DNA of 64,000 bases from contig FNAW01000002.1 of NCBI GenBank assembly GCA_900102115.1, forward strand, positions 372,001 to 436,000. Direction: 5' to 3'. Made by a program: the position numbers and the translations under genes. This DNA is from Blastococcus fimeti. GTDB lineage: Bacteria > Actinomycetota > Actinomycetes > Mycobacteriales > Geodermatophilaceae. The notes under the pieces were generated by a model, which saw only the letters and a program-made list of their open reading frames with translations, did not search any database and was not told where the DNA came from. Of the stretch, positions 42,958 through 50,690 are shown piece after piece; position 1 is the first letter of the stretch; the number at the start of each line of letters is the position of its first letter.

Positions 42958-44754
42958 ATGCCGGTCGAGACCCCGCACCGCCGCATGGATCGTCGGGTGC
43001 GGGCATTGCCCGCACTCCTGTCCCGCGCGCCCTGGTGGCTGCTCGTCGCAGCGGGGCTGGCGACCACGCTGCTCGGCTCGCTCCTGGTGGTGCGGCCGCT
43101 CAGCTCGTTGACCGTCCTGGGCATCTACATCGGGCTGAGCTGCGTCATCTCCGGCGTGGGCGACCTGGCGGCGCGCCGCGACGACGCCGGATGGCGCCCG
43201 CTGGTCACCGGGTGCGGATGGATCCTCGCGGGCGTCGCCGTGCTGGCCTGGCTCGGCAGGAGCCTCGAGCTGCTCGGCCCCTTCGTCGCCTTCCTGCTCA
43301 TCGTCAGCGGCGCCGTACGCCTGCTCGACCTGCGCCGCGGCCCGACCGCCGACCGCGTCCTCTCCGCGGCGTTCGGCCTGTCGGAGATCGCCTTCGGGCT
43401 CGTCGCCCGCCTCTGGCCCGACGCGACGCTGCTGGTCGTCGCGCTCCTGTTCGGCGTGCGCACCGCCGTCTTCGGCCTCTCCCTCCTCTGGCGGGGAGTG
43501 CAGACCGCCCGGCCGGGGCCATCGGGCACCGGGAGGACCCGTCGCGGGCCCGTCGTCCTGCGGTGGGTCGCCGCGGGCGTGGTCCTGATCGTGGCCGGCT
43601 CGACCGTCGTGGTGAGTCATCAGTTCCGGCAGGGCATCCCCGTGCTGGACGGCTTCTACGACGCACCCGACGACGTCCCGGACGAGCCCGGGCAACTGCT
43701 CCGCGCGGAGCCCTACGACGGCGAACTCCCGCAGGGGCTGGTGGCCTACCGCATCCTCTACACGACGACCGCCGATGACGGCGTCCCCGGCCTGGCGAGC
43801 GGCGTGGTCGCCGTCCCCGCCGAGACCGCGGGGAGGCCGGTCCCCCTGGTCGCCTGGGCCCACGGGACGGTCGGCGTCGCGCGGGCGTGCGCGCCCAGCC
43901 TGGGGCGCTACGCCATCACCCCTGAAGGCATGCCGGCCATGGACTCCCTGGCCCGCAACGGCTGGGGCATGGTGGCGACGGACTACATCGGACAGGGCAC
44001 GGAAGGCGACTTCCCCTATCTGATCGGACAGGGCGAGGGGCGCTCGGTCCTGGACTCCGTCCGGGCCGCACATCAACTCGAGGAGCTCGACCTCGCTCCG
44101 GAGACGGTGATCTGGGGGCACTCCCAAGGAGGGCACGCCGCGCTCTGGGCCGGGCAGCTCGCCCCGACGTACGCGCCGGACGTCGACGTCGTCGGGACGG
44201 CCGCGCTGTCGGCGGCGAGCGACCCGCTGGCGCTGGCCGAGCTCGTCACCGCCCACCCCGGTGCCCTGGGCGCCAGCCTGGGCATCTCCTTCGTGCTCGC
44301 CGCCTACAGCTGGACCTACCCGGACATCTCCCTGGACGACGTCAACCCGGCGGCGCGGACGCTGGTCGAGGAAGCGGCCGCCCGGTGCACCGGCGATCCC
44401 GGCACGCTCGTCACCGTCCTGACCGGCGTCGCCGTCTCCAGGGACACGCCGATCCTCCGCGCCGATCCGGCAACCGGGGCGGTCGGCCGGCGGCTGCGGG
44501 AGAACGTGCCGCTGGGCCCGTGGCCCGCGCCCTTGTTCATCGGCCAGGGCACGACCGACGAGGTCATCGCCGCCCGGCTGCAGGACGACTACGTGGCCCG
44601 GCTGTGCGCCGCCGGACGCCCCCTGACATACACGCGGTATCCGGATCGAACGCACATGGGCGTGCTCGAGCCGGATTCCCCGCTCAACGCCGATCTGGAG
44701 CAGTGGACCCAGGACCGGTTCGCCGGGCTCCCCCAGGCGAACACCTGCCCGTGA
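42958..44754 (+). CDS. Membrane-anchored lipase: DUF308/HdeD-like membrane domain fused to secretory-lipase-type hydrolase
   Basis: 598 residues. Residues about 25-180 carry five to six hydrophobic segments spaced as in HdeD/DUF308 proteins (LATTLLGSLLVVRPLSSLTVLGIYIGLSCVISG), one more follows at about 200-220, and from about 245 there is an alpha/beta hydrolase: VPLVAWAHGTVGVARACAPS, GHSQGGHAALWAGQLAP (nucleophile Ser), DEVIAARLQDDYVARLCAAG and His in PDRTHMGVLEPD. The hydrolase resembles LIP-type secretory lipases, placed outside the membrane if the fusion is oriented as expected. The ATG has little ribosome-binding support. Substrate unknown. Confidence 0.85.
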   Translation: MPVETPHRRMDRRVRALPALLSRAPWWLLVAAGLATTLLGSLLVVRPLSSLTVLGIYIGLSCVISGVGDLAARRDDAGWRPLVTGCGWILAGVAVLAWLGRSLELLGPFVAFLLIVSGAVRLLDLRRGPTADRVLSAAFGLSEIAFGLVARLWPDATLLVVALLFGVRTAVFGLSLLWRGVQTARPGPSGTGRTRRGPVVLRWVAAGVVLIVAGSTVVVSHQFRQGIPVLDGFYDAPDDVPDEPGQLLRAEPYDGELPQGLVAYRILYTTTADDGVPGLASGVVAVPAETAGRPVPLVAWAHGTVGVARACAPSLGRYAITPEGMPAMDSLARNGWGMVATDYIGQGTEGDFPYLIGQGEGRSVLDSVRAAHQLEELDLAPETVIWGHSQGGHAALWAGQLAPTYAPDVDVVGTAALSAASDPLALAELVTAHPGALGASLGISFVLAAYSWTYPDISLDDVNPAARTLVEEAAARCTGDPGTLVTVLTGVAVSRDTPILRADPATGAVGRRLRENVPLGPWPAPLFIGQGTTDEVIAARLQDDYVARLCAAGRPLTYTRYPDRTHMGVLEPDSPLNADLEQWTQDRFAGLPQANTCP

Positions 44755-45009
44755 GCTGTCGGCGCCACCAGGGCCATGCCTGCGCCGCCCGACCCCGGCG
44801 GTCGTCAACGGACATGACCGACGGGGCGCCTGGCGGAGTTCAGGCCCCCGCCCCTCGTGCTCAGCGAGTTCGTCCGTCCAACGCCACCGTCGCGCAGCTC
44901 GCCCTCGCCTGTTACCCCGAGGGCATGAGCCCCGACTGGAAGGAGCCGAGCCCCCGGTCCACCGACCGACACCCGGACGGCACGGCCTGTGTGGCCGACC
45001 GTCGCAGGA
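44755..45009. other. Convergent intergenic stretch, no gene seen
   Basis: 255 bp between the lipase fusion and the GlxA-type regulator. A frame opening at 44814 reads through into antisense of the regulator and has no recognised motif. I see no strong hairpin here. Confidence 0.4.
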
Positions 45010-45978
45010 CTACTCCGCCGCGAGGTGACCGAAGTGGCGTCGGTGGTCCCCCGGGGTGGTGTTCAGTCGGCGACGGAACGCGCGGTTCATCGTCTCCGGT
45101 GCTCCGAACCCGCAGGTGCGCGAGATGTGGTCGATGGCGTGCCTGGTCGTCTCGAGGAGCCGGCAGGCCGCCTCCATCCGCAGCCTCTCCACGTGCTCGC
45201 TGGGCGTTCCGCCGACCTCGGCCTTGAACACCCGGCTGAACTGCCGCTCGGACAGGTGGACGCGCCGGGCCAGCGCGGGCACCGACAGGTCCTCGGTGAG
45301 GTGGTCGGGCAGCCATGCCAGCAGCTCCCGTACCGGCTCGCTCTCGGCGACCTGGGCGGCCAGCATCGTGGAGAACTGCGCCTGCCCACCGGACCGCCGC
45401 AGGTAGACCACCAGGTGCCGCGCGACCGCCGCCGCCGCCCGGGCACCGTGGTCGTCGGCGACCATCGCCAGCGCCAGGTCGATGCCTGCGGTCACGCCCG
45501 CGGAGGTCCAGACGTCCCCGTCGCGCACGTAGATCGCGTCGTCGTCGACCGACACCTGGGGGTACTCGGTGGCCAGCTGCCGGCACTCCGCCCAGTGCGT
45601 GGTGGCCCGCCGACCGTCGAGCAGTCCGCCGGCGGCCAGGACGAAGGCGCCGGAGCAGACGGAGGTGATCCGCCGGGCGCTGCCGGCCAGCCGCCGGACG
45701 TGGCCCAGCAGTTCCTCGTCCGCGCAGGCCTCGTCCATGTCCCGGCCGCCGGCGACCACGAGCGTGTCCACCGGCTCGGCCACGTCGCGCAGTGCGGTCG
45801 TGCCGAACGACAGCCCGGAGCTCGCCAGCACCTGCCCGCCCGTGCTGCTCACCACCTGCGTCCGGTACTCCGCCCCGGGCACGAGGCGGGTGGCGCTGGA
45901 GAACACCTCGAGCGGGCCCGTGACGTCGAGGATCTGCGCCGACGGGAACGTCACGACCGCGACATCGAGACCGGCCAC
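45010..45978 (-). CDS. GlxA-type AraC regulator with DJ-1/PfpI domain
   Basis: 322 residues from GTG 45978. Residues about 5-175 are a class I glutamine-amidotransferase-like (DJ-1/PfpI) domain with VCSGAFVLAAGGLLDGRRATTHW, and residues about 215-320 are the AraC double HTH (SVPALARRVHLSERQFSRVFKAEVGGTPSEHVERLRMEAACRLL then ISRTCGFGAPETMNRAFRRRL). This is the family of GlxA/FtrA regulators. It is divergent from the membrane hydrolase gene at 46029 with a short 50-nt gap, making that gene a likely target. Confidence 0.9.
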   Translation of the reverse strand: MAGLDVAVVTFPSAQILDVTGPLEVFSSATRLVPGAEYRTQVVSSTGGQVLASSGLSFGTTALRDVAEPVDTLVVAGGRDMDEACADEELLGHVRRLAGSARRITSVCSGAFVLAAGGLLDGRRATTHWAECRQLATEYPQVSVDDDAIYVRDGDVWTSAGVTAGIDLALAMVADDHGARAAAAVARHLVVYLRRSGGQAQFSTMLAAQVAESEPVRELLAWLPDHLTEDLSVPALARRVHLSERQFSRVFKAEVGGTPSEHVERLRMEAACRLLETTRHAIDHISRTCGFGAPETMNRAFRRRLNTTPGDHRRHFGHLAAE

Positions 45979-46028
45979 GGCGACACGGTACGGGTCGGCA
46001 TGGCCGGATTCGTCAAGTCTTCGTCCTG

Positions 46029-47450
46029 GTGCCGCCGGTACCGGTGGCCCAGTGTTGGACCGTGCCCGCGACCGCTGCCCCGCCCGCGACGACGAGATCC
46101 GACCGCGATGCGGTCCGGGGCGTCGGCGGTCGCGTTCGAGGCCGTCGCCTGACCTGGGTGGTGGCCGGCTCGGTGCCGCTCGGCCCGCTCGCCGCCGCTG
46201 TGCTCGTGCTGGGCGTCGTCGGCGGCGCGCCCGAGCACGTGGTGATCGGCTGCGGACTGCTCGGTCTGGCGCTGGGGTGGGCGGTGCTCGCCCTGGCGTC
46301 CTCGGCGCTGACCGACCGGCCGCAGCGCTGGGCGGCGGTGCCGGCGGCCGGGCTGGGCGCCGTCGGAGCGGCGGTGCTGGTCCTCGCTCCCGGCGACCGG
46401 GTGCTGACCGCCGCCGGCTGGGTCTGGCCACCCCTTCTCCTGGCGCTCACGGTCTGGACCACCGTTCGTGCTGCCCGGTCGATGCGTCCGCGGGCTGCCT
46501 TCTGGCTGCTCTCCCCCGCCCTCGTGGTGCTCCTCCTCGCCGCCCTCGGCGGCGGCTCGGCGACTCTGCGGACGGCGCTCGCCGGCGATCCGCCGTCGAT
46601 GCCCGGACAGTTGGTCGACGTCGGGAGCCACCGGCTGCACCTGTCGTGCACCGGCTCCGGCAGCCCGACCGTCGTGCTGCTGGGCGGAATGGGTGAGACG
46701 TCCGCCGCCTGGGGGCTCGTGCAGCCCGCCGTCGCCGGCACGACGCGGGCCTGCTCCTACGACCGCGCCGGCCAGGCGTGGAGCGACAGCGCCACCGGAC
46801 CGAAGGACGGCCGGCAGGTCGCTGCCGACCTGCACGCCCTGCTGGACCGCGCGGGCGAGCCCGGCCCCTACGTGCTCGCCGGGCATTCGGTGGGCGGTCC
46901 CTACGCGATGGTCTACGCGGCGGAGCATCCCGACGACGTCGCCGGCCTGGTCCTGTTGGACTCCGCGAGCCCCTTCCAGTTCACCGCACTGCCCGACTAT
47001 CCCGGCGCCTACTCGTTCATGCGGCGGGCCACGGCGCTCCTGCCGGTCCTGCAGCGCCTCGGTGCCGGTCCGCTGCTGACCTCCGACGTGCCGGCGGACC
47101 TCCCGCCCGCGGCCAGGTCCCAGGTGCGGGCGTTCGACTCGAGCCCGCGCGAACTGAGCGGCCTGCGGGACGAGGTGGCGGCCTACCCCGCGCTCTTCGA
47201 GCAGGCACAGGACCTGACCGGGATCGGCAGCACCCCGCTCGTCGTCGTCAGCGCGACCGCCGGCGACCGGCAGGCGGGCTGGGCGGACGCCCAGGCCGCC
47301 CTGGCCGAGCTCTCCCCCACCAGCAGCCATCGACTCGTGCCGGCGACGCACTCGTCCCTGCTGCTGGATGCCGCCGACTCCGGCCACAGCGTCGCCGCCA
47401 TCGAGGACGTCGTCCAGGCGGTGCGGAGCACCGCGGTGTCGGAACCGTGA
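46029..47450 (+). CDS. Membrane-anchored alpha/beta hydrolase
   Basis: 473 residues from GTG 46029 (GTG 46062 is equally possible; neither has a clear ribosome-binding site). Residues about 40-190 carry four to five hydrophobic segments, then from about 195 an alpha/beta hydrolase: GSHRLHLSCTGSGSPTVVLLGGMG, YDRAGQAWSD, nucleophile GHSVGGPYA, and a final His in VPATHSSLL. This is the second membrane-domain/hydrolase fusion within 3 kb. Its stop codon overlaps the start of the small membrane protein by 4 nt. Confidence 0.82.
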   Translation: MPPVPVAQCWTVPATAAPPATTRSDRDAVRGVGGRVRGRRLTWVVAGSVPLGPLAAAVLVLGVVGGAPEHVVIGCGLLGLALGWAVLALASSALTDRPQRWAAVPAAGLGAVGAAVLVLAPGDRVLTAAGWVWPPLLLALTVWTTVRAARSMRPRAAFWLLSPALVVLLLAALGGGSATLRTALAGDPPSMPGQLVDVGSHRLHLSCTGSGSPTVVLLGGMGETSAAWGLVQPAVAGTTRACSYDRAGQAWSDSATGPKDGRQVAADLHALLDRAGEPGPYVLAGHSVGGPYAMVYAAEHPDDVAGLVLLDSASPFQFTALPDYPGAYSFMRRATALLPVLQRLGAGPLLTSDVPADLPPAARSQVRAFDSSPRELSGLRDEVAAYPALFEQAQDLTGIGSTPLVVVSATAGDRQAGWADAQAALAELSPTSSHRLVPATHSSLLLDAADSGHSVAAIEDVVQAVRSTAVSEP

Positions 47451-47926
47451 CCGGAGCCGCCGGGGTTGCGAGCGAACACCGGCCGACAGCGGGGCCGCGA
47501 TGGGCAGCGGTGCCGGCCCGCCTGATCCGAGCGCCGGCGGCGTGGGGCGTGGTGTTCGGGGGCCTGCAGGCGGTGTCGCCGTTGGGCTTCCCGTGGCTGA
47601 CCCCCGCCGCCGTCTACGCGCTCGGGCTCACGCTCATCGCGGCCGTCTATGTGGGGTTCAGCGTCGCGGACGGGCGGTGGACGGTCATCGCCGTCGAGAC
47701 CGGCGTCGCTTCCGTCTTCATCGTCGTCGCCGCGGTCGCGGTGACCGGACCGGCCTGGCTGATCGTCGTCGGACTGGCCGGCCACGGTCTGAAGGACCTC
47801 TGGCAGCACCGGACCGGCTTCGTGGCCAACACCCGGTGGTGGCCGGTGTTCTGCGCCGTCGTCGATCTCGTCGCTGCCAGTGCCATCGCGCTCATGATCG
47901 TGGCCCACCGCGGCTTCTCGCTCTGA
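47447..47926 (+). CDS. Small integral membrane protein
   Basis: 159 residues from GTG 47447, whose GTGA overlaps the stop of the hydrolase gene, indicating translational coupling. About four hydrophobic segments (AAWGVVFGGLQAVSP, TPAAVYALGLTLIAAVYVGF, VETGVASVFIVVAAVAV, AVVDLVAASAIALMIVA) with a conserved-looking GHGLKDLWQHRTGFVANTRWWPVFC loop. Function unknown; coupling suggests it helps the neighbouring hydrolase. Confidence 0.8.
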   Translation: MTGAAGVASEHRPTAGPRWAAVPARLIRAPAAWGVVFGGLQAVSPLGFPWLTPAAVYALGLTLIAAVYVGFSVADGRWTVIAVETGVASVFIVVAAVAVTGPAWLIVVGLAGHGLKDLWQHRTGFVANTRWWPVFCAVVDLVAASAIALMIVAHRGFSL

Positions 47927-48045
47927 CGTGCGAGTCCTGACCGGGGACCTGCACCCGTGCTGTGCGGATCACCCGCTTCGGCGGTCGGCGAGGTCCTCGA
48001 CGTCGTCGACGTCCGCTGCGCCGACACCCACCACCGAGTGTCCCG

Positions 48046-48654
48046 CTACTGACCTGACGGGGTCCGGCTCGGCAGCAGGAGGGCGAGCACATCGCGCAGG
48101 ATCTGCTCCAGCTCCTCGTCGGGGTGCGCGATCCAGTGCTCGTGCGCTGCGAGCGTGGCGGCGAGGACTGCATGCCCGGCGGCGGCTGCGAAGAGGTCGT
48201 CGCCCAGGAAGCGTCCGGCGACGAAGTCGGTGGCGATGCGGCGCCAACCCGCGAACACGACCGCCGCCTGGGCCTGCAGCGCCGGCACGGACAGGATGAG
48301 CTGCGCCCGCTGCAGCGCCCACTCACGGTCGCCGGGCGCGACGTGCAGCGCCGTCACGACCGCCTCGGTGATCGCGGTCCGGTAGTCCGCGTCCTCCGGT
48401 GCGACCGCGAGTTCGCTGCGCAGCACCTCGAGCTCGTCCGCTGACTCGGCGAAGAGGGCGTCGACCTTCGCTCGGAAGTACCGGAAGAAGGTCCGCCGGC
48501 CGATGCCCGCAGCGGCGGCGATGTCGTCGACGCTGGTCTCGTCGAAGCCTCGTTGCAGGAACAGCCGCTGGGCCACCTCGGCCAGCTCGTGCGCGGACGT
48601 CACCGCCGGCCGGCCGCCACGGTCCCGCTCGGCCGCCTCCCACTCCACTGCCAC
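48046..48654 (-). CDS. mftR: MftR-like mycofactocin-system TetR regulator
   Basis: 202 residues: HTH part LFLQRGFDETSVDDIAAAAGIGRRTFFRYFRAKVDALF and C-terminal half AQLILSVPALQAQAAVVFAGWRRIATDFVAGRFLG ... AHEHWIAHPDEELEQILRDVLALL. This pattern is characteristic of the TetR that accompanies mycofactocin genes. None of the biosynthetic genes (mftA-F) are in the window. It is divergent from a mycofactocin-coupled SDR, its probable target. The 116-bp gap between them has no perfect palindrome. Confidence 0.75.
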   Translation of the reverse strand: MAVEWEAAERDRGGRPAVTSAHELAEVAQRLFLQRGFDETSVDDIAAAAGIGRRTFFRYFRAKVDALFAESADELEVLRSELAVAPEDADYRTAITEAVVTALHVAPGDREWALQRAQLILSVPALQAQAAVVFAGWRRIATDFVAGRFLGDDLFAAAAGHAVLAATLAAHEHWIAHPDEELEQILRDVLALLLPSRTPSGQ

Positions 48655-48770
48655 GCCGTGATCCTGCCCGATGCGATGCCGTTGCGGGTCCTACTTTCGG
48701 CACTCGGTGTCATAACCTCGGGGTGACCGGCGCCACTGCGCCGGCCACCCCAGGGAAGAGGAGTTCCACG

Positions 48771-49598
48771 ATGGCCCGACTCGAGGGCAAGGTCGCCTTC
48801 ATCACCGGAGCCGCCCGCGGCCAGGGCCGCAGCCACGCGCTGCGGCTGGCCCAGGAGGGCGCCGACATCATCGCCGTCGACGTGTGCAAGCAGGTCGAGA
48901 CGGTGCCCTACCCGACCGCCACCTCCGAGGACCTCGCCGAGACCGTCCGCCAGGTCGAGGCGCTGGACCGGCGCATCGTGGCCGCCGAGGTCGACGTCCG
49001 CGACCTCGCCGGGCTGACGAAGACCGTCGCCGACGGGGTCGCCGAGCTCGGCCGGCTGGACATCGTGCTGGCCAACGCCGGGATCTCTACCCCCGCTCCG
49101 TCGCTGGAGATGGACGAGGAGACCTGGCAGACGATGATCGACGTCAACCTGACCGGCGTCTGGAAGACGCTGCGCGCGTCCGTACCGCACATCATCGCCG
49201 GCGGCCGCGACGGCTCCGTCGTCATCACCAGCTCGCTCGCGGCGATCTACGCCAACCCCGGCACCGCGCACTACAGCGCGGCCAAGGCCGGGCTGGTCAT
49301 GATGGCCAAGGTCCTGGCCAAGGAGCTGGCGCCGCAGAACATCCGGGTCAACACGATCCACCCGACCACGGTGGCCACCGACATGATCCTCAACGACGCC
49401 ACCTACCGGCTCTTCCGGCCCGACGTGGAGAACCCCACGCGCGCCGACTTCGAGGAGGCGGCACTCACGCTCAACGCCCTCCCCGTCCCGGCCATCGAGT
49501 CCGTCGACATCTCCAACGCCGTCCTCTACCTCGTCTCCGACGACGGCCGCTACGTCACCGGCACCACCCACGTGGTGGACGCCGGCGGCCAGCTGTGA
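48771..49598 (+). CDS. Mycofactocin-coupled SDR oxidoreductase
   Basis: 275 residues from ATG 48771 with AAGAGGAG upstream. GAARGQGRSHALRLAQEGADIIAVDVC and the insertion VPYPTATSEDLAETVRQVEALDRRIVAAEVDVRD are typical of the mycofactocin-associated SDR family, whose tightly bound nicotinamide is recycled by mycofactocin rather than exchanged. Catalytic SSLAAIYANPGTAHYSAAKAG is intact. It probably oxidises an alcohol; substrate unknown. Confidence 0.88.
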   Translation: MARLEGKVAFITGAARGQGRSHALRLAQEGADIIAVDVCKQVETVPYPTATSEDLAETVRQVEALDRRIVAAEVDVRDLAGLTKTVADGVAELGRLDIVLANAGISTPAPSLEMDEETWQTMIDVNLTGVWKTLRASVPHIIAGGRDGSVVITSSLAAIYANPGTAHYSAAKAGLVMMAKVLAKELAPQNIRVNTIHPTTVATDMILNDATYRLFRPDVENPTRADFEEAALTLNALPVPAIESVDISNAVLYLVSDDGRYVTGTTHVVDAGGQL

Positions 49599-49681
49599 GG
49601 CCCGACCTCGAGACCGCCTGACGGCGGCTGCTGCACCACCCCCATCCGACGAGAGAAACGACGAGGAAGGAGGCACGTTCG

Positions 49682-50500
49682 ATGCCGAGATTCGACAACA
49701 AGGTCGCCATCGTGACCGGCGCGACGACCGTGGAGCCCGGTGGACGGAACATCGGCGGAGCCACGGCAGCCGAGCTGGCCGCCGGTGGAGCCACGGTGGT
49801 GCTGGCCGACATCAACATCGCGGGCGCCCAGGCTCTGGCCGACGAGCTCAATGCCGCTCACGGCGACGGAACGGCGATCGCAGTCGAGACCGACGTCCGC
49901 TCCGAGGAGCAGATCGAGCGTCTCGTGGCCACGACGGTCGAGGAGGTCGGTGAGCCGACCATCATCATCAACATCGCCGGCATCTTCCCGGGCGACGACG
50001 GCGAGGTCGCCACGATGACGGTGGAGGCGTGGGACGACGTCTTCGCGGTCAACCTGCGCAGCGTCATGCTGCTGAGCAAGCATGCACTGCCGTACCTGCG
50101 CAAGGCCGGCGGAGCCATCGTCAGCACCGCCTCGACGCACGGGTCCGCCGGTGACACCAGCCTCAGCGGCTACGGCGCGTCCAAGGCGGGTGTCGTCGCT
50201 CTGACCAAGTTCCTCGCCACCCAGTACGGCCGCGAGGGTGTGCGCTGCAACGCGGTCAGCCCGGGAACCGCGACGTCGCCACCGGCTCAGCGGATCCCCG
50301 AGGCGGTCAAGGAAATCTTCCGCCGGCAGAACCTGAACCCCGAGATGCCGACTCCGGAGCAGCAGGCGAAGGTGTTCGCCTTCCTGGCCTCGGACGACGC
50401 CGCGGGGATCAACGGCCAGGAGGTCAAGGTCGACGCCGGTCTGCTGTCACACCAGCCCATGGTCGCGGACATGCTCGCGCTCGGCGCGACGACGGTCTAG
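49682..50500 (+). CDS. SDR oxidoreductase with expanded cofactor loop
   Basis: 272 residues. The catalytic part is standard (STASTHGSAGDTSLSGYGASKAG, then VRCNAVSPGTATSPP), but the Gly-rich loop that is normally TGxxxGIG is GATTVEPGGRNIGGA, about six residues longer. Other motifs (VLADINIAGAQ, NIAGIFPG) are normal. It lies 83 nt after the mycofactocin-coupled SDR and may share a transcript; an AAGGAGG box precedes its ATG. Substrate unknown. Confidence 0.88.
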   Translation: MPRFDNKVAIVTGATTVEPGGRNIGGATAAELAAGGATVVLADINIAGAQALADELNAAHGDGTAIAVETDVRSEEQIERLVATTVEEVGEPTIIINIAGIFPGDDGEVATMTVEAWDDVFAVNLRSVMLLSKHALPYLRKAGGAIVSTASTHGSAGDTSLSGYGASKAGVVALTKFLATQYGREGVRCNAVSPGTATSPPAQRIPEAVKEIFRRQNLNPEMPTPEQQAKVFAFLASDDAAGINGQEVKVDAGLLSHQPMVADMLALGATTV

Positions 50501-50690
50501 CCAGGCACACCCAGCCCGGACATCGGTGACAGCGGTCGGGCTGGAACGAAGGAGAACCTCCGGGTCGGGTGCGGCCGTCGAAGGCCCAGCACCCGCTCGG
50601 AGGTCTCTTCCCCCCGCGCTGATGCCCGCACGGACGCAGAACCTGCGGTACGAGCCCCGACGAGGTGCGGGGCAGGGCAAGCTGACCCCC

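Noticed and set aside
44385-45227. Plus-strand frame running past the lipase gene into the GlxA-type gene
   Set aside because: It overlaps two well-supported genes and carries no motif; GC-driven open frame.
47927-48770. mftA-like peptide near the MftR-like gene
   Set aside because: No short frame on either strand ends in the conserved core of mycofactocin precursors.
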